A stretch of DNA of 64,000 nt from JBFMHP01 sp040752855 (GTDB taxonomy: Bacteria > Pseudomonadota > Gammaproteobacteria > RBG-16-57-12), in contig JBFMHP010000034.1 of assembly GCA_040752855.1 (NCBI GenBank), positions 1-64,000 of the forward strand, written 5' to 3'. A model generated the notes under the pieces. It saw only the letters and a program-made list of their open reading frames with translations, had not been told where the DNA came from and did not search any database. This document shows, piece after piece, positions 25,723-34,668 of this stretch. How positions within the stretch are numbered: the stretch's first letter is position 1; each line of letters opens with the position of its first letter. Made by a program: the position numbers and the translations under genes.

Positions 25723-26499
25723 TTACTTCTCACCCACCCAGCCGATCTCCTGCGCCGTGAGCGGGCCGATGGCAACCTCCTCCAGCCGCCGCGGCTCGCG
25801 TAATTGGTCCGGGGCCACGGGAATCCTGCCCGCCATGATCTCGGCTTGCGGCTGCGGGTACAGCGGCTGCTGTTCGGGCGCGATGAACCCCGCCGGATAG
25901 ACGGGGGCGTTCGTCGCCGGATCGTATTTATCGGTGGCGCCGAAGATGTGCAGCAGCTCATGGACGATGACGACGTTGTTGGCTCCGGTCATCTTCGGCT
26001 CGGCGAAGGCCTTGACCACCCCCACCGCCAGCTGGGATAGGCCGACGGAATGATCGAGCACGCGCTGGAGATGACCGTCATAGTATTGCACATAGATGCG
26101 GATGTCCGCGGGCGGCTGTTGGTGTTGGCGGCTCATGCGCCAGTTCCAGTACCGCAGCTTCAGGCTCCAGAGCATCACCTCCAGCGTCGGCGCGCCTTTT
26201 TCGATCTGCGGCGGCAATTCATCGAGCTGCGGCCCGCGCCGCACCTGCACCGGGGTGTCTTGCGCAAGGGCGTAACGTTGCGCCTCCTGCTGCATATATT
26301 CCTCGATCGTGGCGAAGTCGGCATCGCTCAGTTGGGCGATGTAATCGCGGGTCCTGGGGCTGTCATCGGCCGCGATCGGGTAGACCACCACCCATTTGGT
26401 CTGCCCCCAATCGGCCAGACGCTCTTGCCTCTGAAAAGCGGCCCAGGCCACCGCCAGGAGCACCACCAACAAAAACAGGATGCGCAGTTTTTTCAGCAT
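25723..26499 (-). CDS. membrane-anchored putative zinc metalloprotease
   Basis: 258 residues. One N-terminal hydrophobic helix (about residues 6-22) anchors or exports it. The zinc motif HELLH lies about residue 180 in NNVVIVHELLHIFGATDKYD; the downstream GATDKYD resembles the third-ligand region of zincin-like proteases. The rest, with QIRIYVQYYDGHLQ-like sequence, is unfamiliar to me. It overlaps no gene but sits 14 bases after the Hpt gene and 17 before yjbQ, all on one strand. Substrate unknown. Confidence 0.7.
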   Translation of the reverse strand: MLKKLRILFLLVVLLAVAWAAFQRQERLADWGQTKWVVVYPIAADDSPRTRDYIAQLSDADFATIEEYMQQEAQRYALAQDTPVQVRRGPQLDELPPQIEKGAPTLEVMLWSLKLRYWNWRMSRQHQQPPADIRIYVQYYDGHLQRVLDHSVGLSQLAVGVVKAFAEPKMTGANNVVIVHELLHIFGATDKYDPATNAPVYPAGFIAPEQQPLYPQPQAEIMAGRIPVAPDQLREPRRLEEVAIGPLTAQEIGWVGEK

Positions 26500-26513
26500 A
26501 GGGCAGGTCGGCC

Positions 26514-27275
26514 TCAGGCAAGCAGCTTGCTCACCTCGGCTTGGATTCTTTCCGCCAAGTCGCGCCCCTTCTTCACCACCAGCGTGGGATCGCTTCTGCG
26601 CTTTGGGTCTTGCGCCCCGGCGCCGGAGGAGGTGATGACGATGGCGGGAATGTCGCGATTGACGCCGCCGGACATCTTGACCGCCGCAATCATCGCCGGC
26701 CCGCTGAGCACCCCAACCTCGACGCCGGTGATCAGCACATCAAATTTTTCCGTCAGCAGGCGCTCCAGGGCCTGATAGCCATCGTGCATCACCACACTCT
26801 CTGCGTTGACCTGCACGACCGCCTGCGCGCACATCTCCTGCGTCAGCTTGGAGGCATCTACAATCAGCACGCGTCCGCGATGGGCGGAGTAGCTATTCAG
26901 GAGTTGTTGTAACCGATCGGTAATCGCGGCAAAGTCGGTCTTGCCCTGGGCAATCAGGGCGTGCGATTGCCGCAGCAGATCCACATAGGCCAGCAGCCGG
27001 TTCTGTAACTCGGGGGTAAATTTGTTCTGCTCACCTTCCGCCAGGCCAATCACATCCTCCAATTGATGACAGACCGTGGTGAGTATCGCCAACCCGTGGG
27101 TACCGCCGGCCCCCTTGAGCGAATGAATCTTGCGGTAAGCCTCGTGGAAATCATTGGAAAAATCCCGGCTCTGGGCAAGACCGAGGATGTCGGTTTCTAT
27201 AGCATTGATGCGGTCGGGCAGATCGGCGAGGAATCCCTGCTTTAGTTTTTCGAGCAATTCTGACGCGTTTCTCAT
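26514..27275 (-). CDS. Hpt domain fused to a pseudo-receiver
   Basis: 253 residues. Residues 1-120 are a histidine phosphotransfer domain with the phospho-accepting H51 in KIHSLKGAGGTHG. Residues 134-253 are a receiver-like domain (RVLIVDASK, VVMHDGYQALERLL, AIVITSSG, VVKK), but the phosphate-accepting Asp is replaced by Gly (G184 in DVLITGVEV). So it can receive phosphate on the Hpt histidine but probably not on the receiver. GGAGAGAAAAC precedes the ATG. No kinase is adjacent; the tail-anchored response regulator at 22680-23981 is a possible partner (inference). Confidence 0.75.
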   Translation of the reverse strand: MRNASELLEKLKQGFLADLPDRINAIETDILGLAQSRDFSNDFHEAYRKIHSLKGAGGTHGLAILTTVCHQLEDVIGLAEGEQNKFTPELQNRLLAYVDLLRQSHALIAQGKTDFAAITDRLQQLLNSYSAHRGRVLIVDASKLTQEMCAQAVVQVNAESVVMHDGYQALERLLTEKFDVLITGVEVGVLSGPAMIAAVKMSGGVNRDIPAIVITSSGAGAQDPKRRSDPTLVVKKGRDLAERIQAEVSKLLA

Positions 27276-27384
27276 GTTTTCTCTCCGAATCTATTGTTCT
27301 TATCGTCCGATTCAGGATATTTTTCAGGCGTGCGTCCAATCACACTATTATGCGCGTCAAGAACCGACCAGCACTGCCATCCCC

Positions 27385-27891
27385 ATGAGCCGATACCGAC
27401 CACCGCAACCCAAGAGTTCACCCTATATCACCGCCGCCGGCTTCAAGGCCCTGCAAGACGAATCCAAGGCGCTTTGGGAGCGGCGCGCCCTGGTCACGCA
27501 GGCCCTGGCGGCTGCGGCCGCCGAGGGCGACCGCTCGGAAAACGCCGAATACATCTATCGCAAAAAGGAGCTGCGCGAACTCGACCGGCGCATCCGCTAC
27601 CTGCAAAAGCGCCTGCCGGAGCTCACGGTGGTCCGGCAGGCCCCCGCGGATCAGCAGCGGGTCTTCTTCGGCGCCTGGGTCGAGCTGGAAGACGAGGCGG
27701 GCGCCTCCCACACCTACCGCATCGTCGGACCGGATGAAACCGATGCCGAGCGCGGCTACATCAGCATGGATGCGCCGCTAGCGCGCGCCTTGATGAAAAA
27801 GGGCCTCAATGACGAAGTCACCGTCATCACCCCGAGCGAGCGCAAGCGCTACTACATCACTGACGTGCGCTATGAGCCCGCCGCATCATGA
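27385..27891 (+). CDS. greB: transcript cleavage factor GreB
   Basis: 168 residues. Rescues backtracked RNA polymerase by stimulating RNA cleavage. The coiled-coil tip acidic residues occur in EGDRSENAEYIYRKKELRELDRRI, and YITAAGFKAL opens the domain. GPDETDAERGYISMDAPLARALMKKGLNDEV is the C-terminal FKBP-like part; the insertion of basic residues and RKRYYI tail point to GreB rather than GreA. The start MSRYRPPQPK is chosen by homology; ribosome site is weak. Confidence 0.95.
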   Translation: MSRYRPPQPKSSPYITAAGFKALQDESKALWERRALVTQALAAAAAEGDRSENAEYIYRKKELRELDRRIRYLQKRLPELTVVRQAPADQQRVFFGAWVELEDEAGASHTYRIVGPDETDAERGYISMDAPLARALMKKGLNDEVTVITPSERKRYYITDVRYEPAAS

Positions 27892-28152
27892 CTTCATCAG
27901 CTTACGGATGCGCTGATACCCCTTGGCGATCTCCTCCCCGGCCAGCTTGGCCGCCGCGGCGACATTGTCGGCGGTCTTGCCCGCCTCGCGGTTGGCCTGC
28001 GCGACCTTTTGCTCCAAGGTGCCAAACTGCGCCTCGAGTTTTTCCCACTCCTTTTTCAGCTCCGCGCTGGCCAGATGCGCCTGCAATTTGAGTTCATCAC
28101 GCTGTTGTTTAAGACCATCCAGAAAGGTATTCAACTCATCGCGCATAGTCAT
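27886..28152 (-). CDS. small coiled-coil protein
   Basis: 88 residues, almost all helical heptad-like sequence (DELNTFLDGLKQQRDELKLQ, KKEWEKLEAQFGTLEQKVAQA) ending in a basic tail. It resembles small stress-associated coiled-coil proteins found in Gammaproteobacteria, but I cannot name a family. GGAGGCGAT precedes the ATG at 28152. Its last six bases overlap the convergent greB end. It lies 18 bases downstream of the DksA-like gene on the same strand. Confidence 0.7.
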   Translation of the reverse strand: MTMRDELNTFLDGLKQQRDELKLQAHLASAELKKEWEKLEAQFGTLEQKVAQANREAGKTADNVAAAAKLAGEEIAKGYQRIRKLMKS

Positions 28153-28170
28153 ATCGCCTCCTCTTCGCGC

Positions 28171-28566
28171 TCACAGTTTCGCGATCTTCTGTTGTCGGCT
28201 TGCCTCGTAACGACGTTGACATTCCAGGCAGCGCTTGGCCGTGGGGAAGGCCAGCAACCGCTGTGATTCGATAGCATCGCCGCACGCGACGCAGGTACCG
28301 AATTCGCGCCTCTCGATCCGATCGATGGTCGCTTCGATCTCGATGATCTCGTTGATGTGCAGGTCCTTGACGCCGAGATTGATCTCGCTCAGCACATCCG
28401 CCACCGCCTCGTCGCCGCGATCGTGCACCTCCTGGGCCACATCGGCGTAGCGCGGATGATCGAGGCTGGCCAACTCTTCGGTCACTTCATCGAGCAACGC
28501 CTTGCGCCGCGCCAGCAGCGCGAGACGTATGTGATGGATCTGCTCCGGAGTCAGGCTCGTGTTCAT
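28171..28566 (-). CDS. DksA/TraR family zinc-finger protein
   Basis: 131 residues. The C4 zinc finger is C92/C95 and C113/C116 (TCVACG, KRCLEC), and an N-terminal coiled coil spans about residues 6-85. DksA proteins bind the secondary channel of RNA polymerase. Here the tip between the two helices carries DRGDEAVADV, similar to but not identical with the DxxDxA tip of true DksA. AGAGGTAAGTTC supports the start at 28566. Likely an accessory DksA paralogue. Confidence 0.88.
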   Translation of the reverse strand: MNTSLTPEQIHHIRLALLARRKALLDEVTEELASLDHPRYADVAQEVHDRGDEAVADVLSEINLGVKDLHINEIIEIEATIDRIERREFGTCVACGDAIESQRLLAFPTAKRCLECQRRYEASRQQKIAKL

Positions 28567-28713
28567 GAACTTACCTCTTGTTGGTGATCTTCCAGTCAAT
28601 ATACGCCCTTCTCCTCAGTATAGAAAAGCCGAAAAATAGTGCCCGCATCCCTCTCGCCCATACCGGGAATTTGATACTATAAACGCAGAATAACCCACAC
28701 CCTCGAGGTCACC

Positions 28714-28956
28714 ATGTCTACCACGCATCACATCGATTTGAACAAGGAATTTCCAGAATTCAAGGACAAGATCCACCAGCTCAAGGTGTCCAATACGCAC
28801 TTCGGCAAGCTCTACCAGAAATATCAGGATCTCGACAACGAGATCTACCGCATCGAGCAGGAGATCGAAACCCCCTCCGACTCCTACACGGAAAATCTCA
28901 AGAAGCAGCGCCTCAAACTCAAGGACGAGATGTACGCGATATTGAAGGCTTCCTGA
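28714..28956 (+). CDS. YdcH family (DUF465) protein
   Basis: 80 residues, typical length. The pattern DLNKEFPEFKDKIHQLKVSN followed by HFGKLYQKYQDLDNEIYRIE and LKKQRLKLKDEMY defines the family, a two-helix hairpin of unknown function. It has its own short promoter region and is followed by a GC-rich hairpin. Confidence 0.9.
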   Translation: MSTTHHIDLNKEFPEFKDKIHQLKVSNTHFGKLYQKYQDLDNEIYRIEQEIETPSDSYTENLKKQRLKLKDEMYAILKAS

Positions 28957-28965
28957 TCAGGGGCC

Positions 28966-28993
28966 GGCGGCGCCTGTTGGTTCGGGCGCCGCC
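28966..28993 (+). terminator. GC-rich hairpin after the ydcH-like gene
   Basis: GGCGGCGCC (28966-28974) and GGCGCCGCC (28985-28993) form a 9-bp stem with a 10-base loop, ten bases after the stop. No T-run follows, so termination is uncertain. Confidence 0.45.
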
Positions 28994-29044
28994 ACCCCCT
29001 ATATTGATCCCTTCTCCCAAACACTTCGAGCCGAGCACGCCGAC

Positions 29045-29674
29045 ATGAGCACCTTGCGCAGCATCTTTTTGAAAGGGCTTGCCGCGATCATCCCGCTGGG
29101 ACTGACGCTGTACATCATCTTCTGGATGGGCTCGGGCGCCGAATCAATCCTCGGCGGCGTCCTGCAGAAATTTCTCCCCGAAGGCTATTACTGGCCGGGC
29201 ATGGGCCTGATCACGGGACTGCTGCTCATCTTCATCACCGGCATCCTGATCAACGCCTGGGTGGTGCGCCGCTTCTTCAAAATCAGCGAAACCCTGCTGG
29301 AGAAACTCCCGCTGGTCAAGACCATCCTCAACGCCTTGCGCGATCTCACGGCGTTTCTCTCGCGTTCCAAGGCCGAGGGCGAGCTCAAGCAAGTGGTGAT
29401 GGTGCAGTATCTCGACATCAAAATGATCGGGTTTCTCACCCATAACAATCCGGCAACCTTGCTGCGCCGAGGAGGCGATGAGGATCTGATCGCGGTCTAC
29501 CTTCCGATGAGTTATCAGATCGGCGGCTACACCGTCTTCATCCCGCGCTCGCGCGTGACACCGCTCGATTTGTCGGTGGAGGACGCCATGCGCATCGTGC
29601 TGACCGCCGGCCTGTCCGCGCGGCAGCGTGGGGACGAAGAGGCGGAGATCACCCCGCAGGCGGGACCGCGTTAG
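29045..29674 (+). CDS. DUF502 family inner-membrane protein
   Basis: 209 residues with two membrane helices (about 10-28 and 52-72) and a soluble C-terminal domain. FLKGLAAIIPLGLTLYII, GLLLIFITGILINAWVVRR, LPLVKTILNALRDL and the VFIPRSRVTPLDLSVEDAMRIV end are the DUF502 signatures. Function unknown; related to plant LCV proteins. Probably monocistronic, 88 bases after the ydcH-like gene. Confidence 0.92.
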   Translation: MSTLRSIFLKGLAAIIPLGLTLYIIFWMGSGAESILGGVLQKFLPEGYYWPGMGLITGLLLIFITGILINAWVVRRFFKISETLLEKLPLVKTILNALRDLTAFLSRSKAEGELKQVVMVQYLDIKMIGFLTHNNPATLLRRGGDEDLIAVYLPMSYQIGGYTVFIPRSRVTPLDLSVEDAMRIVLTAGLSARQRGDEEAEITPQAGPR

Positions 29675-29773
29675 TCGCACGCGGGTTCTTGCCGCATCCG
29701 GCCCTGCGGGCACCTTGCGGTGTCCATGTAAGAGGTTCCCTAGGCAAGCTGATCGGGCGGGGGATTGGGCGTC

Positions 29774-30016
29774 TCAGGACAGCACCGGCCCAAGCTGGAA
29801 ATCGACCGTCGCAAAGCCGTGCGACTCCAGCGCGGCCTCCAGGTCGCTCCACTCGTATTCCGGGTTGTCCTCTTCGACCTGGGCGATGATGCTGGTGACG
29901 CTGCGGTAGGCCGCCTGGCCTTGCAAATCGCTGGGGATCTGGATCAGGCGGATGGCGTGGAAATCATCCGATGGCAGGATCATGTAGCGCGGTTTCATGT
30001 GGCTGGCGCCGGTCAT
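29774..30016 (-). CDS. small hypothetical, coupled to upstream Cys-rich gene
   Basis: 80 residues from MTGASHMKPRYMILPSDDFHAIRL. Family not recognised. It is soluble and acidic, with DLEAALESHGFATVDFQ near the end. The ATG at 30016 overlaps the stop codon of the upstream gene (ATGA), and there is no good ribosome site, which argues for translational coupling. A second ATG (MKPRYM, 29998) is possible. Confidence 0.6.
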   Translation of the reverse strand: MTGASHMKPRYMILPSDDFHAIRLIQIPSDLQGQAAYRSVTSIIAQVEEDNPEYEWSDLEAALESHGFATVDFQLGPVLS

Positions 30017-30258
30017 GGATTGTCGGGATCGCAGGTTCCGCACCGCAGCCAGACGCCGTAATTGCAGTGCAGCAAGGTGGTGCCGCTGCAAACGTATTTG
30101 TCATGCGAGTAGGCGACACCGTTGAAATAACACACCGGCTCGCCGGGCACCTCTTGCTTGATCACCTCATATTCCTCATCCATCTCATCGGCGATCGGCG
30201 AATTCTGCAACTCGGGATCGGCCGCGCCGACATGAGGCACGTTCTTGGTGGATCTCAT
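30013..30258 (-). CDS. small Cys-rich hypothetical protein
   Basis: 81 residues from MRSTKNVPHVG. The second half has five cysteines in CYFNGVAYSHDKYVCSG...HCNYGVWLRCGTC, a spacing that resembles small DUF1496-like proteins and could bind metal or form disulfides. No signal peptide is obvious. GAGGG precedes the ATG at 30258; an upstream TTG is less likely. It is the first of two coupled small genes. Confidence 0.6.
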   Translation of the reverse strand: MRSTKNVPHVGAADPELQNSPIADEMDEEYEVIKQEVPGEPVCYFNGVAYSHDKYVCSGTTLLHCNYGVWLRCGTCDPDNP

Positions 30259-30351
30259 CAATCAACCCTCTGCTTTGTGTATGCGATGTACGGTCAATCA
30301 TAACAGCCAAAGGGAATAATTCCATCGCTGCGGGCTAAAAGTTTGCGCGGC

Positions 30352-31740
30352 TCACCGCGCGGTGGCATCACCCGGACCCGATCGCTGGGCCGATGCGCTC
30401 GGCGCGTCGGCGACGACCACGGCGTTGCGCCCGCCGTGCTTGGCGCGGTACATCGCCTCGTCGACGCGCCGCATCAGCCCGTTGATCGTCTCCCCGGCGA
30501 CATACTGGGCAACGCCGGCGGAGAAGGTCGGCAGCTTGAACCTGGCCTCCTGGTAGCGGCAGGTGATCTTGCTCACCCGCCGCTGTACCTTGGCGAGGGC
30601 GCACAACCCGCCCTCGAGCGTGGTGTTGGGCAGGATGACAACGAACTCCTCGCCGCCGTAGCGCGCCACCATATCGTGCTGGCGGAAGATGGCGAAGACA
30701 TCCTTGGCGTAGAGCTTCAAGACCATGTCGCCGACGAAATGGCCATACTGGTCGTTGACCGCCTTGAAGTGGTCGAGATCCATGATCATGACGGTCACGG
30801 GCGGGCCGTAGCGCTCGGCACGCGCGATTTCCTCCTCCAGCCGGCGGGTGAAGGCGCGGCGGTTGTGCAGCCCGGTCAGCTCGTCGGTCATGCTCAGCAT
30901 GCGCACGCGGTTCAATTCCTCCGTGAGCTTGCGATTGTCGGTGTCGAGCTCGCTGATGATGGCGTTCATCTGCTGGAAGCTCTCGGCATGCCGTTCGTGG
31001 GACTGGCGCAGGGTCTGAATCTCGTCGATGATCTTGCGCCGGCGGACCTCCAGGGCGTCGATCGATTGCGCATCGGCGATGGCGGCCAGCTCCTCATCGA
31101 GCACGCGGGAGAAGGCGTTGCTTTTGTCGATCGCCTCGCGCAGGGTCTGCGCGAACTCCCGTTCGATGCGATTGAATTCATCATGTTGCTGCTCCAGATG
31201 ATGACGGTAGGCCGCGTCGACCTGCCCCTCCGGCGGCTGCGTCCGGTCCCGCGAGGGCTCGGGTCGCGCGATGCGAGAGTCGCGCTCCAAGCCGACCTCG
31301 CTCGGGGGTTCGTGTCGGGCCTTGCGCTTGCGATCCACCGCGCCCCGCCCCTCGAAGGCGCGCAGCAAGGCCGCTATGGATTCGGTGTATTCCTTGCTTT
31401 GCTTGAGATCGATCGGCCGGATGGCGCCGAACAGTCCGGCGAGCTGACGCTGGGCGGCGGTCAGCTCTTCGCGGCTGAGCGGCGGGCTGAGCCGCAGGGC
31501 CAGGACCTTGAGCTGGGTCTGCAATTCGGGATTGTCGGGATGATTGGCGGCGATCACCGACAGCAGCGCATGGAGCAGCCGCCCGTAGGAGGATTCGAGC
31601 GCATGGCGCTCGGCCTGCTGAGTGACCAGCATATCCTTGATATTGGCATACAGGACACTGCCGGCCTCGGTGAGATTGAGGTCGTCGAGCAGGCGCAGGA
31701 CATTGACAAACCGTGAACCGCCTTCGATCACCTCAGCCAT
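30352..31740 (-). CDS. diguanylate cyclase
   Basis: 462 residues. Residues 1-270 are helical, with coiled coil from about 190 to 280, and probably serve as a sensory or dimerising part; I recognise no named sensor. The C-terminal GGDEF domain (about 285-445) is intact: MTDELTGLHNRRAF, MIMDLDHFKAVNDQYGH and the active-site loop RYGGEEF. It should make c-di-GMP. No inhibitory RxxD site is seen just before GGEEF. The ATG at 31740 is preceded by GGCGGA. Confidence 0.92.
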   Translation of the reverse strand: MAEVIEGGSRFVNVLRLLDDLNLTEAGSVLYANIKDMLVTQQAERHALESSYGRLLHALLSVIAANHPDNPELQTQLKVLALRLSPPLSREELTAAQRQLAGLFGAIRPIDLKQSKEYTESIAALLRAFEGRGAVDRKRKARHEPPSEVGLERDSRIARPEPSRDRTQPPEGQVDAAYRHHLEQQHDEFNRIEREFAQTLREAIDKSNAFSRVLDEELAAIADAQSIDALEVRRRKIIDEIQTLRQSHERHAESFQQMNAIISELDTDNRKLTEELNRVRMLSMTDELTGLHNRRAFTRRLEEEIARAERYGPPVTVMIMDLDHFKAVNDQYGHFVGDMVLKLYAKDVFAIFRQHDMVARYGGEEFVVILPNTTLEGGLCALAKVQRRVSKITCRYQEARFKLPTFSAGVAQYVAGETINGLMRRVDEAMYRAKHGGRNAVVVADAPSASAQRSGPGDATAR

Positions 31741-32103
31741 ACATCCGCCCTTGCCGAGGCGCCAAGCGAGCGCGCTCTTTGATTATCGCCATGAACCATC
31801 CATAAATTGGTGTTTTAGAGCTATAACGTCAATAATCGCATTGAAAAGCCGTTTAAGCCAGCGCTAAGAAAGCGAGCGCGGCCCAAGCTAAGGGCCTGCC
31901 GAACACCTTCTCAGCATTAGAAAAATCTGTTTTGTCGGCGAGTGGATACAAATTCCATTGCAGTTCAGTCCATTATTTCCGGCAGCCCCCGCCGACCGCT
32001 GGCCGGGACAGGTAAAATGCCAGAAAAATTTCAGCGATACCGGAGCAGGGCCTGCGGCATATTTTGCGCTAAACTGTCACCCTGACGATTGCAAACGACA
32101 TCC
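31741..32103. other. gene-free gap between divergent genes
   Basis: About 360 bases separating the leftward cyclase gene and the rightward radical SAM gene. No gene, tRNA or repeat stands out. AT-rich patches at 31795-31850 and 31915-31960 may hold the two divergent promoters, but I cannot define -35/-10 pairs with confidence. Confidence 0.5.
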
Positions 32104-33618
32104 ATGCCCTCCATTATCCTGGCCACCCTGAACGCCCGCTACGCCCACAGCAGCCTGGGCCTGCGTTACCTCTACGCCAATCTGAACGATGGCCTGCGCG
32201 CGCAAGCGGTGATCCGGGAGTTCATCATCACCAGCCGCCCCAGCGACATCGCCGAACAGCTGCTGCGCGAGAACCCGCGCATCATCGGCCTCGGGGTCTA
32301 CATCTGGAACGTGGCGCAGACCACCCAGCTGGTCGCCTTACTCAAGCGCATCGCGCCGGAGGTGGTCATCGTGCTGGGCGGCCCGGAGGTGAGCCATGAG
32401 ATCGAGGAGCAGCCGATTGCGCAGCTGGCCGATTTCGTGCTGCCGGGACAGGCGGACCTGAGCTTCAACCAGTTGTGCGAGCGGATAACGCGCCATGATC
32501 CGCCCCGTGACAAGATCCTGGCCTCGCCGCCGCCCCGGCTCGCGGACCTCCGCCTGCCGTACCGTTATTACAGCGATCAGGACATCGCCCACCGCGTGCT
32601 GTACGTCGAGGCCTCGCGCGGATGCCCGTTCAAGTGTGAATTCTGCCTCTCGGCGCTGGACAAGACCGCCGTGCCGTTTGACCTCGAGGCCTTTCTCGCC
32701 GAGATGGACGCGCTTTACCGGCGCGGGGCGCGGCAATTCAAATTCGTCGACCGCACCTTCAACCTCAAGATCGAGGCGAGCGTGCGCATCATGGAGTTTT
32801 TCCTGGCGCGCCTGGACGAAACGCTCTTCCTGCACTTCGAGGTCATCCCCGACCACCTGCCCGAGCGGCTCAAGGAGGTCATTAAGCGCTTCCCGGAAGG
32901 CAGCCTGCAATTTGAGATCGGCGTGCAGAGTTTCACCCCCGAGGTGCAGGCGCTGATCAGCCGCAAGCAGGACAACGCCAAGACCGAGGCGAACCTGCGC
33001 TGGCTGCGCCAGGAAAGCCATGCGCACCTGCACACGGATTTGATCCTCGGCCTGCCGGGCGAGAGCCTGGAACAGATCGCCGCCGGTTTCGACCGGCTGG
33101 TCGCCCTCGATCCGCATGAGATCCAGGTCGGCATCCTCAAGCGGCTGCGCGGGGCGCCGATCGCCCGGCACACCCAGGCCTTCGGCATCCGCTACAACCC
33201 GCATCCGCCCTACGACATCCTCTGCTCCGACCTGCTGGACTTCCCCACCCTGCAGCGCCTGAACCGCTTCGCGCGCTACTGGGATATGATCGGCAACTCC
33301 GGGCGCTTCCGCGCCGCACTGCCGCTGATCCTGGGCACGCGCCCGTTTGCGAACTTTCTACGATTGAGCGACCGGCTCCATGAAGCCTGCGGCCAAACCC
33401 ACAAGATCGCCCTCGACCGCCTGTTCCAGATGCTGCACGCCGCGTTGCCGCCGCTGTTTGATATCGACCCCGCGCAGGTCGAAGCGGCCTTGCTGGAAGA
33501 CCATGGCCGGTCCGGACTAAAAGGCCCGCCCGGCTTTTTCAGGGCCGGCCCTGAAGCCTCCCCGGCCCCGCCCGCCAAGACACGCACCCCGGCGCGGCAG
33601 GCGCGGCATCGCGCCTGA
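32104..33618 (+). CDS. B12-binding radical SAM protein (DUF4080-type)
   Basis: 504 residues. An N-terminal cobalamin-binding-like Rossmann domain (SIILATLNARYAHSSLGLRYL, IIGLGVYIWN, LGGPEVSHE) is followed by a radical SAM core with the 4Fe-4S motif C174PFKC178EFC181. The C-terminal ~150 residues match the DUF4080 type. It probably carries out an anaerobic methyl transfer or similar radical reaction, substrate unknown. I chose the ATG at 32104 because the product then starts MPSIILATLN; an upstream TTG at 32089 has no ribosome site either. A low-complexity Pro/Ala tail ends the protein. Confidence 0.88.
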   Translation: MPSIILATLNARYAHSSLGLRYLYANLNDGLRAQAVIREFIITSRPSDIAEQLLRENPRIIGLGVYIWNVAQTTQLVALLKRIAPEVVIVLGGPEVSHEIEEQPIAQLADFVLPGQADLSFNQLCERITRHDPPRDKILASPPPRLADLRLPYRYYSDQDIAHRVLYVEASRGCPFKCEFCLSALDKTAVPFDLEAFLAEMDALYRRGARQFKFVDRTFNLKIEASVRIMEFFLARLDETLFLHFEVIPDHLPERLKEVIKRFPEGSLQFEIGVQSFTPEVQALISRKQDNAKTEANLRWLRQESHAHLHTDLILGLPGESLEQIAAGFDRLVALDPHEIQVGILKRLRGAPIARHTQAFGIRYNPHPPYDILCSDLLDFPTLQRLNRFARYWDMIGNSGRFRAALPLILGTRPFANFLRLSDRLHEACGQTHKIALDRLFQMLHAALPPLFDIDPAQVEAALLEDHGRSGLKGPPGFFRAGPEASPAPPAKTRTPARQARHRA

Positions 33619-33629
33619 GGGCCCCGGCG

Positions 33630-34562
33630 TCAGCGCACGATATTATTGGCGCCGAAATCGGCCACATCCCCTTGCACGTTTGATTCGAAGTGATTTCCCT
33701 TGACGATGGTGTCCTTGGCGATCGCCGTTTCCCCTGGCGCCACGCACGCCGGGGAGGACCCGTAGCCGCACAGGTGTATCCCATAGCCGCGATTTCTCAC
33801 CAGCCGGTTGTCCTGCACCACGGTATTGTCGCCCTGGATCTGAATGCCGTCTCCGCCACTATTGCTAACGGCATTGGCCTTGATCAGGTTTTCCTCCGCG
33901 GCGAGCGGCTCGGCCGTCTCGGCCACAACGATGCCAACACGCGTGGCGCCGTCCACCACATTGTTTATCAGCAGGCCGCCGGTCGGCACCTGGATGTGGT
34001 CTTGATAATTGCCGATCAGGTCGTTGTTCTTGATCGTCACCCCGGCGGCGCCCTCCACCAGGATGCCGCGCGAACCGGGCCGGGTCGGCTCCAGATCCGC
34101 GCCCCGGCGCCGGCGCTCGATGCGGAGATTGCGCAAGGTCACGTTGTTGGCCCCGGGACGCACATACACGCCGATATCGCGTTTGACCGCCATCCCGCCG
34201 GGATGACGCAATCCCAGTCCCAAAATCCGGACTTCAGCGGCGCGGATATCCAGAATGATGTCGGCAGCGGCCTCAGGCTCCCTCGCACCGCCGGCGGACT
34301 CTATGATGGCCTCGCCCATGCCGTAATTTTGCAGCACCAGGCCGGTTTTATCGGTGCCGATGATCAGGTTCTCCCGGTAGAGGCCGGCGCCGATGTGCAC
34401 CGTGTCGCGGCTGCCGGCCAGGGAAATCGCCGTCTGGATACGGGCGCACGGCCGCTCGGCCGAGCACAAATTGCCCGCGCCGGCACGGTCGACATAAAAA
34501 TTCGCCGCCCCGGCCTGGCCCGCGAGCAGCAGCGCGCCCGCCAGCAATGTCAGTCTGTTCAT
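33630..34562 (-). CDS. exported right-handed beta-helix repeat protein
   Basis: 310 residues. Signal peptide about 1-19 (MNRLTLLAGALLLAGQAGA). The mature start NFYVDRAGAGNLCSAERPCARIQTA is the typical opening of parallel beta-helix proteins, and the following coils show repeated turns such as NNVTLRNLRIE, VTIKNNDLIGN, NTVVQDNRLVRNRGYGIHL. Members bind or cleave polysaccharides; no catalytic residues can be assigned. GGGGGAAGAG directly precedes the ATG at 34562. It converges with the radical SAM gene. Confidence 0.85.
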   Translation of the reverse strand: MNRLTLLAGALLLAGQAGAANFYVDRAGAGNLCSAERPCARIQTAISLAGSRDTVHIGAGLYRENLIIGTDKTGLVLQNYGMGEAIIESAGGAREPEAAADIILDIRAAEVRILGLGLRHPGGMAVKRDIGVYVRPGANNVTLRNLRIERRRRGADLEPTRPGSRGILVEGAAGVTIKNNDLIGNYQDHIQVPTGGLLINNVVDGATRVGIVVAETAEPLAAEENLIKANAVSNSGGDGIQIQGDNTVVQDNRLVRNRGYGIHLCGYGSSPACVAPGETAIAKDTIVKGNHFESNVQGDVADFGANNIVR

Positions 34563-34668
34563 CTCTTCCCCCATAGCAATCGCGGAGGTGGCTCGATCGC
34601 CGCGCGCGCGGCACCTCATGCCAATATTAGAACACCGACGCTGTACAAAAATAAACCGATGCCGACGC

